Below, one piece after another: positions 1-10,870 of a DNA stretch of 64,000 bases. The position numbers and the translations under genes are program-made. The first letter of the stretch is position 1; each line of letters begins with the position of its first letter. The notes under the pieces are model-generated. The model was not told the DNA's origin and did no database searches. It worked only from the letters and a program-made list of their open reading frames with translations. This DNA comes from Cordia subcordata (Eukaryota; Streptophyta; Magnoliopsida; Boraginales; Cordiaceae): positions 14,737,001 through 14,801,000 of the forward strand of contig JAPTOF010000008.1 of assembly GCA_028554755.1 (NCBI GenBank), in the 5' to 3' direction.

Positions 1-777
1 AATCAAATATGTCTATATGTTTTTTAAAATGCTGACGTGAATATACATATGTTATTTGTATTTCAAATGCTTTTATCTACTTATATGGGTGATGATTGAT
101 TGTTCTTAATTCGTTTCTTTGCTTAGTAGAGTGGGCTTTTGCTTTAAATCCAGCTAATAAATCACATGCTATGCTTAGTCGAGTTTATGTGACCTAGTCT
201 TTAGCTTTAAACCTAGCTAATAGGTTAGGCCCAAACTAGAGTATCCATCACCTACATCAGTGTTGATTAGTTGAACCTTAATGTCACAGAGTGTTTACAT
301 GCTAACCCTTAGCTTTAAACCCAACTAAGAGGATAATTTCTAAGCATGGATTGCGTAGGCTAAGAGAGATTAACCTTTAGCTTTAAACCCAACTAATAAG
401 TTGAACCACTAGTATTAGTTAAGAAAACTCTAATCAATACAATGATAATAAAAGTCCCGAGCCCTAGATAGATCTAATCTATTATCATTGCCCAAGCTTA
501 GTTGTAACTCAATCACCCTAGATCTTCTTCTACCTTTGTAGGCTTCATTTCTTAGGCTTGGTACCTTTAGTTCCTTCGTAGTTTAGGTTTAATTTTTATT
601 GTCATGAGCTCCCATCCATCCCAAAAAGACTAAAAATACTGTAAACACGCATGTAGCTAGTTTTAGGCACTCGAGCACATAGAGACTGAACTACGGTAGC
701 CTTCGTGTGGAAAAATGACCTTGTAGTTGCACACTTCACTACACACGACCTATGCACTTGCGGGTTTAAACATATCA
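1..777 (+). mobile_element. Family L Athila-like 5' LTR, 3' portion only
   Basis: This is the downstream part of a long terminal repeat whose start lies outside the window. It ends in CATATCA, followed within a few bases by an Asp-tRNA-type primer site. The first 420 bases hold four copies of a motif like AGCTTTAAACCCAACTAAT, which recurs in the other LTR families here. The last 170 bases match the inverted copy at 5186-5460 (the CATAGAGACT box and the region before the primer site). There is no coding content. The family (Athila-type Ty3/gypsy) is inferred from the primer site and the shared LTR layout. Confidence 0.7.
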
Positions 778-783
778 AGTTTT

Positions 784-801
784 TTGCACCGTTGCTGGGA
801 A
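784..801 (+). promoter_or_regulatory. Primer binding site of element L, tRNA-Asp type, degenerate
   Basis: TTGCACCGTTGCTGGGAA matches the Athila primer site TGGCGCCGTTGCCGGGGA at most positions. It lies six bases after the LTR end, and the same spacing is seen at every other primer site in the window. Confidence 0.75.
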
Positions 802-962
802 GGCACGTTATTGGTTCTTTGTGTGTTCTTGTGTTTTTGATTGGTTGCTTGTGTGTTGTCTTATTTTTATTGCTTTCTTTTATTTGAAAAACCAAAAAAA
901 ATTGAAAAATCTTGAAAAATCCAAAAAAATGAAAAAAATTTGAAAATAAAAAAATTCTTGAA

Positions 963-1450
963 TTGTGAAGAGGTTTACTTGTGCTCTTTGGATATGGATA
1001 ATTCTAACGCTTCTTGATGCTCACTTGTATCCTCTTCCATATCTCATGTTTACACTCTTAATACTTGTCTCTTATGTGGTAGTTGTAAGCATCAGGCGAT
1101 TTGTTGTCCCCCTGCATGTAAAAATCCCCAATCTTAAGCCAATCCAAGTCATGATCCCTATAATTATGCACCATTCATGTATCTCCATCTAGTTATCATT
1201 ATTATAGGGAGCTATATCATGCATATTCGTCTTGGGATCAAGATGACTCTTTATGTTATCCATCTCTTAGTTTTGAATATCCACCTCACACTGTCTTTTC
1301 TCACCTACTCTTCCTTTGAGTTTTTTTATGGTTATGCCTATAGTAATCCTACTCATGATGCTTACCATTTTCATTTAGATGAACTCTCTTCCTTTAGGTC
1401 TCTTTTGTATGATGAAAAGTTTGAACAAATCCAAACCCCTAGCCTGTAAA
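963..1450 (+). pseudogene. Broken zinc-knuckle leader ORF of element L
   Basis: One frame reads a short protein with NSNAS, then SLVSSS, then a zinc knuckle CLLCGSCKHQAICC (CX2CX4HX4C, near 1066-1107), followed by a proline- and asparagine-rich stretch. In-frame stops break it just after NAS and again after the knuckle. The same layout recurs at 3975-4130 on the plus strand and, open, at 4756-4974 on the minus strand, so the frame was once coding. A nucleic-acid-binding role resembling Gag nucleocapsid is inferred from the knuckle alone. I do not recognise the rest. The stretch after about 1190 aligns poorly with the other copies. Confidence 0.5.
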
Positions 1451-1691
1451 AATGCTCAACTTCTCTAAGTAAACCATGAAAGACTAGAGAGCATGATGTA
1501 AGAAACCAATTATCTAGTCGAGTGCTTGAAGAGAGAGGTTAAAAGTGTTGGGATACCATTTCACCGGGTTGATGGGATGGGAGTGAGACAAATAGATGAG
1601 TTGACCAGAGGTGGAAATGATGATGTTTGGGAGAAAGAAAGAGAGAAAGATTAATGGAGAGTTCATATCTTGTATTGAGGAAAAAGATGAG
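1451..1691 (+). other. Non-coding remainder of element L before LTR insertion
   Basis: I see no supported gene. The sequence is purine-rich around 1600-1650. It ends abruptly where family-1 LTR sequence (TGATGTGTTCG) begins at 1692. Confidence 0.4.
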
Positions 1692-3817
1692 TGATGTGTT
1701 CGTTTTGTGTGTTTATGTATTGCATGTATATACTTGTTTTGAGGTGTTTTGAGCTTCATTTAATGTAGTAATATAGCATTTAGGTCATACTTGTGCATAT
1801 TAGGGTTTACATATTCATAGTTGAAGTTAGGACTTAAATGCTACACTAATGCATATTTGTTCCTTGTTTTAGGTGCGATAATTGGAGTTTAATTAAGGGT
1901 GCTTGGAGTGTGGAACAAAGAAAATGGTGTTTCGGACATAAAGGAACAAAAAAGTGCATTTGGAAGTAGTCGGGCGAAGGAAAGAGCGACCAAGGTAAAA
2001 CCGAACGCAACGTGAGCCAAATTTGGAGCTTGTAACCAAAAAGGACATGGACAAATTTTGGACATATTTTAGGGTACAAAAGATGGCTTGGAAGATCCCC
2101 CAAAGTGGTATGAAGCCATAGAAAAAATGGTGCGCGAATTGGAGCCAAAATGAGAGAGATATGAGCCTTTTATTGTCAAGATCGGTCGACTTCCTATCTA
2201 GGCCGGTCGACCTACTCGGTCGACCCGCTAGGTTGACCTTCCAGATCAGAATCTAGGCCAATTTTGGCTAATTAGCTTAGCACAAAAGCCAGTCGAACGG
2301 CTGGGCCCCTGGCTGGATGCAATTTCAGCTCTATTTAAGCCATTTTTCTGCCATTTTTTAAAGAGAAGACCAACCAAAACAAGCACCCATTTCCCTAAAC
2401 CCAAAATCCACCAAAAATCGCTTCACACTCTCACTTCTAAACACATTTAACACTTGGAATCAAGGATCCAAGAGGATCAAACACTAGGATTTGGGATATA
2501 GCTCGTGGATTGTAAAGTTTGGCAATGGATAAAAGGGTATCTTTCTTTTATCCTAAGTCTAATTATGTGTTATTAGAGCTATGTGGGGTGCTTATATCTT
2601 GTATTTATCGATTGATTACTACTTTTTGTTAATGAGAACTTGATAGATTTATGTATATATGCTTTATGATTAGGGTTTCAAAGGCCATTTTACATACATG
2701 TCTATGTGTTTGTTGAATGCCTCAATGAAGTTGCATATGTATATTAAAGTCTATTATGCTATTAACCATCTCTAAATCTATAGACCATCTCTAAATCATT
2801 ATGCTAGCATGTCTATGTGTTTGTGTGATGATTACATGAAGTGGGTATGCTTATATACATGTCTATGTGTGTGTTTGCATACTTAATAGCATGAATAGCT
2901 TTTATTGCATACATGTCGGGTCCTATAGCTTAAATTGGTATAATCTAAGCATGTCTATGTGTTTAGTAGTAGAATATTCTAGAGTATTCTCAAATGCCAT
3001 GCCCTAGGTATGTAAGCCTTGTGCTTAAATGTCAATACCTACTATTGTGATGCGATCGATGGTGCATAAATTAGTAACTAGCCTAGGTTGAGTCCTCTTC
3101 GGCTTTAAATCCAGTCAATAGGAGTCCGCATAGGTTTAGTTGACCTTAGTTCACTTAGAAAGGCTAGTTAGTCCACCCTAACACCCTAGGTTCATAAGGA
3201 CCACGCCGTAGCTCTAAGTGGGGCGAAGCTTAAGGATGGACTCGTACCGAGTCCGAGGGTCAGATTGGGGAAATCATTAGTGGTCTAAGTGCTAGGGTTA
3301 GATCAATCTACACTCACCTAGAACCATATTGGCTAGCCCTAATTCCTATGTCATAAAGACCACGCTGTACTATTAGGCATCGCCATCTAGGGATGGACCC
3401 ATACTGAGGCTTAGGGTACCAATTAGAAGGCTAATTATATGTCTAGATTAGAGCACTTAGTATAATCTATCAACCTTAGAAAGACATAATAATCACCATA
3501 AACAAGACGTAATTACCTTAGTCCCCTATTTCTGATGTTTGAATCCCCTTAGATACTTGATTCCCCCATCACATACACACACATATTTTATTTCTCGCCT
3601 TCAGATTAGGTTTATCTTTTCTGAGCTCCCTTTAAACAAAAAACCCGAAAACATCATAGTTTAGGGACCCAACACGTAGCTCTTAGGACGAACATAGCTT
3701 AGGACACCATACACATTAGGCTTCCTTGTGGATTTGACCACGTACTCGCACACACCGTACTACACACTACCCGTGCACTTGCGGGCTATTTAGGCTTGTG
3801 TCGCGATATGGAGATTA
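1692..3817 (+). mobile_element. Family-1 Athila-like 5' LTR (element K)
   Basis: This is a 2126 bp LTR starting TGATGTGTTCG and ending GATTA, followed by a primer site. It is colinear with the solo LTR at 39448-41626, and its 3' half matches the truncated copy at 6070-6898. U3 carries a cluster of GGTCGACC-like palindromes at about 2184-2245 and a TATA-like CTATTTAAGCC at about 2332. The region after it resembles a 5' UTR, with repeated ACCCAAAATCC-like stretches. The 5 bp on the left (ATGAG) has no matching partner at the truncated copy, so the pairing of LTRs is unresolved. Confidence 0.8.
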
Positions 3818-3823
3818 AGTTCT

Positions 3824-3841
3824 TGGCGCTGTTGCCGGGGA
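3824..3841 (+). promoter_or_regulatory. Primer binding site of element K, tRNA-Asp type
   Basis: TGGCGCTGTTGCCGGGGA differs from the Athila tRNA-Asp site TGGCGCCGTTGCCGGGGA at one base. It begins six bases after the LTR end. Confidence 0.85.
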
Positions 3842-3965
3842 GGCAACGATTGTTTGGATTCTTTGTTTTTTTATGTGTTTTAGTCTGTTGCATGTTGTTC
3901 TATATTTTCTTTTCATGTTTTCCTTATTTTGAATAATAAAAGAAAAATCTAAAAGAAATTTTTGT

Positions 3966-4135
3966 TGAGCATTGTGAAAAGGTTTACATGTGTCAATTAT
4001 TCATGAATGATCCTAATGCATCATGGTGGTCACTTGTATCCTCTTCCCTACCACCCGAACATGTTCCCAATGCATGTCACGTTTGTGGAAGTCATGTGCA
4101 TCAAACTTTCTTTGTTGTTTTGCTCTTTTGTATAT
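3966..4135 (+). pseudogene. Broken zinc-knuckle leader ORF of element K
   Basis: One frame reads MNDPNASWWSLVSSS, then a half-knuckle CHVCGSHVHQ, and the last cysteine is lost. The start corresponds to the frames at 963 (plus) and 4974 (minus), with the same spacing from the primer site. This shows a shared leader protein across two LTR families. The function is inferred only from the knuckle pattern. Confidence 0.5.
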
Positions 4136-4534
4136 CTAGGTTTTCTCCCTACATTCCCTAGATTCTACATATTACCTTCTTTGTTGTTTGCTCTTAGTCA
4201 TCGTTAAGGGCTTTTCTAACGTTACTCTTTAGCTCCGTTCGTCTTCCATCTCAAGGCTTTATATACACCTTTCTTCATCATAGGTATGCCTCATTTACCA
4301 TATTTCCATCTCTTTCTCTTATTTTCATTCGCTCTTTTTGTCTGAATTTGCCTCCCACATACCTATTCTTTCTCTTTTGTTTTCTTCACTTGGGTTCAAA
4401 CATTTTATGTCTAAGTCTCCTAATCTGCATGATGATAACGAGAATAACCCGTCTTAATCTGCATGATGATAACGAGAATAACCCGTTAGAGTCTAGGTTC
4501 AACAACTATAGGATTAGGGTTTCTTTGGACTTTT

Positions 4535-4777
4535 TTGGCAAGGACATTTGACACATCCGCTCCTATCAGCCCTTCTACCCTCGAAAAGGGTTTAACCTTG
4601 AGTTTTGGTAAGGATTTTCTTTTGGATTCTCCCAAAAATAGATTCTTTCCGATCGTTCCAATATCCGTAATGGACTCAGACCACACTGCCATTGTGGAGA
4701 AGTTGATTAAGGGTTTGGTAGTCCCTTCTCCTGATAATCGTGCCGTCGAGATGGGTCAGTCGATCTCCCCATCATGA
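4535..4777 (+). CDS. Hypothetical 80-residue ORF in element K internal region
   Basis: An open frame of 80 residues contains TSAPISPSTLEKGL and a PSPDNRAVEMG-like tail. The frame appears open upstream of the first methionine. I do not recognise a family. It is the last sequence attributable to K before the inverted family-L piece begins near 4780, and the stop may be created by that junction. It may be a fragment of a larger element protein rather than a gene. Confidence 0.3.
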   Translation: MARTFDTSAPISPSTLEKGLTLSFGKDFLLDSPKNRFFPIVPISVMDSDHTAIVEKLIKGLVVPSPDNRAVEMGQSISPS

Positions 4778-4974
4778 ATAGATGCATTATTATAGGGGAG
4801 ATGACTTGCATTAGCCCAATATGGGGGATTTCTATATGCAAAGGGGCAACATGTAATATGATACTCACAACTACCACATAGAACGCAAGCACTGAGAGCA
4901 TAAACAAGAGGTGGGGAAGAGGATACAAGTGACCACCAAGAAGCATTGGAATTATCGACACTTAAGCAACACAA
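4756..4974 (-). CDS. Zinc-knuckle leader protein, open copy (72 aa)
   Basis: This is the only uninterrupted copy of the leader ORF. It starts MCCLSVDNSNASWWSLVSSS, then CVLCGSCEYHITCC, then a PFAYRNPPYWAN segment. The knuckle has its four-cysteine/histidine layout, but the expected histidine at position 9 is tyrosine, with a histidine next to it. Two other, broken copies lie at 963 and 3966. It lies about 190 bp downstream of a primer site, where Gag normally starts, but is far too short for Athila Gag. The product would be a small nucleic-acid-binding protein of a non-autonomous element (inference). Confidence 0.5.
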   Translation of the reverse strand: MCCLSVDNSNASWWSLVSSSPPLVYALSACVLCGSCEYHITCCPFAYRNPPYWANASHLPYNNASIHDGEID

Positions 4975-6069
4975 GTAATCCTTTTCTCAATTAAATTTTT
5001 TTGATTTTTTTTCAAATTTTTTATTGATTTTTTTTTTTGGATTTTCAAAATTTTTAAAATTTTTTGTGATTTTTTCAAATGAGGGAAAGCAAGTAAAGAT
5101 AGGACAACACGCAAACAACTAATAAAAAACACAAAGGCACACAAAGAACAAATACCATGCCTCCTTGGCAACGGTGCCAAAAACTTGATGTTGTTAGTTT
5201 TAATCTGCGAGTATACGGATCGTTTGTGGTATAGCGGATACGAGTGCTAGTATCATTTCCACGGGGAGGTTCCTTAGTTTAGTCTCTATGTGCTTGTGTG
5301 CTAGAGAATAGCTACGTACATGAGGGTGCTTTCTTTAGGATAGAAGGAAGCTCGGGACAATGGAAAATAAACCTAAGCTAGCCTAATCTAATGGAGGAGC
5401 TAAAGGTGCCAAGCTATAGAAAGAAAACTCTACATGGAAGAAAGGAATCTAAGGTGATTGTGTCGCAACTAGACTCAGACTATGATAATAGTTTGGGCTA
5501 TCTATGGTTTGATTGCTCTCTTTGGTCTTGATTAACATTCTACTCGAGACTAACCTATTAATATTGTTTTGAACTAGAGATTAGACTCCTAGAGCATTAA
5601 CTAGTACTAGTGGGTGCCCTTTTAGTATTGTTTCAGACTAGAGGTATACTCTTACCTCACTAAGTCATCAACTAAGCATATTAATTAGCATACATTTGTT
5701 GCAAACAGGGCTCATGCCATTAGCATGAATCAAGAAGCGCAATTTTAAGGCTAAAATGTGCCTAGAAATTCAATAATAAACCCTAAAGAGAGAATCAAAA
5801 TTTTATTGAATAATTTCTAGAAAAGGTTCATCTCTTAATGAAAGCTTTTACTCCTATGTATAGGCTATTCTAGGAATCTAAGACTAAATAGAATTTGATT
5901 CTACCAATCCTTTCCATATAAAAATAGCTAACAAACTAATTCTAATGTATCTAGGACTTAATAACAAATAACAGTAGGACTCAATAACAAAAAACTAATA
6001 TAACTAGGACTCAATAAAAAAAAAATAACAAATCCTAAATCTTAATATAACTAGGATTGTGCTGTATCA
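4780..6069 (-). mobile_element. Inverted family-L fragment (partial 5' LTR plus leader)
   Basis: Read on the minus strand this is a partial LTR (about 6069 down to 5186), a primer site (5162-5179), an AT-rich leader and a zinc-knuckle ORF (4974-4756). It repeats the order of 1-1190 on the plus strand, so the two form a long imperfect inverted repeat about 3.6 kb apart. The LTR is truncated on its upstream side, where family-1 LTR sequence starts near 6070. The left junction near 4780 is approximate. Confidence 0.65.
5162..5179 (-). promoter_or_regulatory. Primer binding site of inverted element L
   Basis: The minus strand reads TGGCACCGTTGCCAAGGA, tRNA-Asp type with three mismatches. It lies six bases from the LTR end TCA at 5186. 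Confidence 0.8.
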
Positions 6070-6898
6070 CATGCCCTAGATGTCTTTGCTTTGCACTTAG
6101 ATGTTAATACCTGCTATTGTGATGTGATTGATGGTACACAACTTATAACTAGCCTAGGGTGAGTTCCCTTTGGCTTTAAATCTAGCCAATAGGAGTCCGG
6201 ATAGGTTTAGTTGACCTTAGTTCACTTAGGAAGGCTAGTTAGTCCACCCTAACACCCTAGGTTCATAAGGGCCATGTCGTAGCTCTAAGTGGGGCGAAGC
6301 TTAGGGACGAACTTGTATTGAGTCCTAGGGTCAAATTAGGGAACTAATTAGAGGACTAAGTGCTAGGGTTAGATCGATCTACACTCACCTGGAACCTTAT
6401 TGGCTAGCCCTAATTCCTAAGTCATAAAGACTATGCCGTACTGCTAGGCATCGCCACCTAAGGACGAACCCACTGAGGCTTAGGGTACTAATTAGGAGGT
6501 TAATTAGAGGTCTAGATTAGTGCAACCTAAACAATCCATCAAGGAACCCTAGCGAAAATGTAATGATCACCCATAGGCAAGACTTAATCACCCTATTCCC
6601 CTATTTCTGACGTTTGACTCCTCTTAGATCTCTTGATTTCCCCATTTCACATACACAATACCCTTTATTTCTCTTGCCTTTAGATTAGGTTTATCTTTCC
6701 TAAGGTCCCCTTAAACTAAAAACACAAAAAAGATCGTAGTTTAAGGAACCAACGCGTAGCTTTATAGGATGCACATAGCTTAAGATACCATACACGTTTA
6801 GCCTTGTCATTGATTCGATCCCGTATTTGCACATACTATACTAAACATGACCCGTGCGCTTGCGGGCTATTTAGGGCTTGTGCCAAAATAATGATCAA
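6070..6898 (+). mobile_element. Truncated family-1 LTR (3' part)
   Basis: This matches the 3' 800 bases of the LTR at 1692-3817, including two boxes of the form GCTTTAAATCTAGCCAAT and the CACTTAGGAAGGCTAG segment. It ends AATGATCA and joins element A coding sequence directly (ACTACCC at 6899). No primer site follows, so this is a 3' LTR or solo-LTR remnant inserted in the gag-pol linker of A. The upstream LTR part was lost at about 6070. Confidence 0.7.
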
Positions 6899-7987
6899 CT
6901 ACCCTTAAAAGTAGTAGAATAGTGGATAATAGGATAAGAGTTGAATATGCAAAGTCTGCACCTAGTGGTGCTTCTGAGTTTAGAGAGCCCGATCATACCC
7001 CTGTTGACAGAGATCACAGAGAGAGTCCTACTGACCGAGTATAGCCCACTGGAGACCATGGTGATAGTAGTACTTCCTGCCTACATAGGGTGGGAAAGTA
7101 GCCCATTGTAGATTCCCATGCATCTAGAGATGTTAATCCTAGAGTTCCATTCCATCTACCTTAGAGATGCCATCACTTAGTGAGGATACTAAGTTTCTCA
7201 AAGTCTTAGAGCATCTTAAGGATCTTAAGGTCAATCTTCCCTTGATAGATGCAGTATGTTCTATTCCTTCCTACTTCAAGTTCTTCAAGGATCTTTGCAC
7301 GAGGAAATGTAAAGCCTCGACCATGCCTAAGAAGGTGAAATTCACAGATAAGTTGAGTAGCATTTGACCTCAGGCCTTCCACCCAAGTTGAGTGACCCCA
7401 AAGCTTTCATTATTCCTTGTAGGATTTGAGAGACCTAGATTGATCAAGTCTTGCTAAATTTAGGGTCCAATATGAACCTCATTCTTTACCCCGTCTATTA
7501 GTAACTCGGTATAGGTGAGTTGCCTCCCATGCATGTTATACTCCAGTTAGTTGATAGATCCGAGCATAGACATAGGGATCTAGTAGAGGATGTCATGGTT
7601 CAAGTCGGAGAGTTTGTGTACCCTATAGATTTCATAGTGCTTGACATGGATTTCGGTCACGATTCTAGGCATTCTACACACGTTCTCTTAGGTCGCCCCT
7701 TCCTTGCTACCGCGTACGCCGTCATTCATTGTAGGTCAGGGTTATTAGAGATGAAGTATAGAAATTTAAGGTTTACTATAAGGGCAGTGGAGGCGGTGAA
7801 TAGAGCTAGTGTAGGAGGAGATGAGAATGAAGAAAAGTGCTTTAGGTTGATGTTATTGACTCTTATGTTGAGGACTTTCTAGAGAAGACTATGATTAATA
7901 GTAAGGATTTGAAGAAGTTTGAGAATTTGATATCTAGCTTTGATTTGGAGACCTTAGAGAGGAAATATGTAGCTTCTACCTTCTAAG
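6899..7987 (+). pseudogene. Element A: gag-pol linker and aspartic protease, degraded
   Basis: The first readable stretch (TLKSSRIVDN...VEYAK) matches the linker of element E (TLRNGQVVDN). It is followed by the conserved FLKVLEHLKDLKVNLPL block at 7167-7367. The protease body is at 7520-7882, with VGEFVYPIDFIVLDMD and LLGRPFLAT. The active-site DLG region near 7440-7500 is out of frame with it, so the enzyme is split by a frameshift and stops. Athila protease normally processes Gag-Pol. Gag of A is absent, replaced by the LTR remnant on the left. Confidence 0.8.
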
Positions 7988-7998
7988 TTGAAGATTCC

Positions 7999-9225
7999 AT
8001 GATTGAGAAGTCGCTTGAGGTTATTCCTTCTAGTCTCATTTCTAGTAATGTCCATATTTATGATATTCAGGTTGAGTTCCCCTTAATTGAGACTAACCTA
8101 TACTTAGAGCTCAAACCCTTTCCCAAGCATTTAAAATATGCATTCTTAGGCCTTAATGAGACCCTTTTGGATATCATAGCATCCGATTTGTCTACTGAGC
8201 ATGAGGAGCGTCTCTTAGGAGTTCTTAGAAGCCATAAAAAGGGTATAGGGTAGAAGATTGATGATTTGAGAAGCATAGATCCTTCGGTTTGAATGCATAG
8301 AATTCATCTTGAGGATAAAGCCATTCATTCTAGAGAGATACAAAGGAGATTAAACCTAATAAGTGAAGTGGTTAAGAAGGAGATCATGAAGTTGACAGAT
8401 GCAGGTATTATTTATCTGATCTCTAATAGTACGCAGGTTAGCCCAGTTCAAGTAGTCCTTAAGAAGTCCAGGATCATGGTTGTTGAGAATAAGAGAGGAA
8501 AGCTTATCCCTACACGTATTTTCATAAGGTGGAGAGTTTGTATTGACTATACAAAACTCAACTCTAGAACTAGGAAGGATCATTTTGCGTTGCCTTCTCT
8601 AGACTATATCTTAAATAAAGTAGTTGGACATGGCTACTATTGTTTTCTAGATGGCTATTTTGGATATAATCAGATCTTCGTGTTTCCTGAAGACTAGGAA
8701 AAGACTACCTTTACTTGTCCCTATGGCACTTTTGCTAATAGAAGGATGCTTTTTGATCTTTGCAGTAGGCCAACGATGTTTCAACGGTGTATGATGGCCA
8801 TTTTTAATGATATGATTGAGAAACATTTAGAGATATTCATGGATGATTTCTCGGTCTTTGATGATAGCTTTGATGAGTGCCTTAGTCACATCACATTAGT
8901 CTTAAATTGTTCACTGAAGGAGAATTTAGTGTTAAGTTAGGAGAAATCCCATTTCATGGTGTAGAGAGAGATAGTCTTGGGTCATGTAGTTTCATTTAGT
9001 AGAATTCAAGTTGACTCGGCTAAGGTAGAGCTTATTAAGAAGCTGCTTATCCCTAAGTATGTGAAAGATGTTAGATCTTTTCTAAGGCATGTAGGATTCC
9101 ACCATAGGTTTATTAAGGATTTTAGCCATATAGCACAACCCTTGTCAAGGCTCTTAGCATGGGATATCTTGTTAGAGTTCAACGATGAGTGTGTTAGAGC
9201 TTTTAATAGGCTTAAATCCTAATTA
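7999..9225 (+). pseudogene. Element A: reverse transcriptase, degraded
   Basis: The RT frame is readable in pieces: an N-terminal LKPFPKHLKYAFLG block (7999-8253), then HRIHLEDKAIHSR through GYYCFLDGYFGYNQI (8293-8697), then the catalytic FMDDF box (8836-8850, the Athila form of YxDD) and a connection region VDSAKVELIKKL (8977-9222). Stops and small indels separate the pieces, so no enzyme can be made. Order and motifs are those of Athila/Ty3-gypsy Pol. Confidence 0.88.
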
Positions 9226-9716
9226 TCCTCCTTCCCGATCATCCAACTATCTATTTACAATCTCCCATTTGAGGTTATGTATAATGCTTCTAATTTTGTG
9301 ATAGGGGATGTTTTAGGCCAAAGAAGAGACAAGTTGCTCCATGTTGTGTACTACGTTAGTAAGACCTTTGACGAGGCTCAAAAGAACTGAACCACTATGG
9401 AAAAAGGACATTTAGTGGTTGTCTTCTTCCTCGACAAGTTTAAGTCATACATCTTAGGGTCCAAGGTGATTGTCTACATCGATCATGTGATGTTAAGGTA
9501 TTTGTTATCTAAGAAAGAGTTTAAGCCCCACTTGATTAGCTCGATGCTCCTTCTTCAAGAGTTTGATGTTGAAATTAGAGACAAGAACGGTAGTGAGAAT
9601 TTGGTTACGGATTTTCTGTCCCATCTTGTTAGTGAGTCTTCTAGTGATCCTTCCCTTTTTCGTGATTTCTTTCTCAACGAGCAATTGTTTGCTATTTCTC
9701 ATCATACACCATGATT
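9226..9716 (+). pseudogene. Element A: RNase H domain, degraded
   Basis: This follows RT directly. Recognisable parts are [30 protein letters not shown] and [20 protein letters not shown] (9397-9714). The usual SDHAAL is altered to IDHVML, and the glutamate of the TEKELLAV block has become glycine (MEKGHLVV). The upstream part (9226-9390) reads only with stops. Confidence 0.85.
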
Positions 9717-9719
9717 TGT

Positions 9720-10870
9720 TCACATTGTGAATTATCTTGCCATAAGGCAGTTTCCCTCCCATTGGGTGGAGAGAGAAAGAGATAGGTTCCTAGTGCAAGT
9801 GATACATTTTTTTGGGAAAATCCTTATCTTTTCAAAGTGTATGCGGATTAAGTGATTCATTAGTGTGTGCCCAAGAATGAGTTTGAGAGTGTGTTCAGCA
9901 TGTGTCATAATGAGGGTTATGGAGGTCACTTTAGTGGCAAGAAGACCACTGTGAAAGTCTTGCAAAGTGAATTCTTTTGGGCCACTCTCTTTAGGGATGC
10001 CCAGGAGTATTATAAGAAGTATGTTAGATGCCAACAATCTGAGTCCATCTCTAGGAAAAACATGATGTTATTTTCCCCTATTCTTCCATGTGATCTATTT
10101 GATGTTTGAGGTATTGATTTCATGAGTCTATTTCCACTTTTCTTTGGGTATCAATACATTTTATGGCCGTAGATTATGTGTGCAAATAGGTTGAGGCAAT
10201 TCCCACACGCACTAATGACCATAGGGTAGTTGTGAAGTTCATTAAGAAGAACATTTTCTCTAGATTTAGAGTCCCTATGTGTCTTGATTAGTGATGGTGG
10301 TTAACATTTCCACTATACGACACTTCAGGTGTTGTTGAGAAGGTACTCAGTCACCCATAAGGTTACTATCTCTTATCACCTGTAAGCTAGTGGATATGTA
10401 AAGGTGTCTAATTGGGAAATCAAGCACATTTTAGGGTTAAGCCTGATAGGAAATATTGGTCAATTAGGTTGAATGATGCTTTGTGGGCCTATCGTATCGC
10501 TTCTAAAACTCCCATTGTTATGTCCTCGTATATGTTAGTTTATGGGAAGGCTTGTCACTTACCGGGCAATCAAGGCCTTAAATTTTGATATGGCAAGAGC
10601 AAGTGAGAAAAGAAAGCTTGACCTAGTAGAGTTGAAGTTGCTTAGATTTGAGGCATATAAGAATGCCAAGCTTTACAAAGATAGGATAAAGAGGATTCAT
10701 GATAGATATATTCTTAGAAAATCATTCTCTCTCTCCGTTAAAGTTTGGCAATTTAAATCACGTTTAAAGCTCTTAACAAGAAAGCTCAAGACACGATAGA
10801 ATGGTCTGTACGAGATGTTAGTTACCTATCCTTCCGGAGCATTGAAGATCAAGGACTTGAAGAATGCCTG
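9720..10870 (+). pseudogene. Element A: integrase, degraded
   Basis: The zinc-binding N-terminus is at 9867-10109 (HNEGYGGHFSGKK, then YVRCQQS), with one expected cysteine changed. The DDE core (10110-10540) survives only as scattered similarity with stops. The C-terminal part at 10542-10799 (ALNFDMARASEKRKL...ILRKSF) is clearly homologous to Athila integrase tails. The end of Pol lies near 10870, where sequence resembling the GAVEIKDLKN block is found. Confidence 0.85.

Noticed and set aside
1692..6898. The LTRs at 1692-3817 and 6070-6898 as the pair of one element
   Set aside because: They are the same subfamily and orientation, but the flanking 5-mers (ATGAG and ACTAC) do not match and the right copy lacks its upstream part. 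Pairing is left open.
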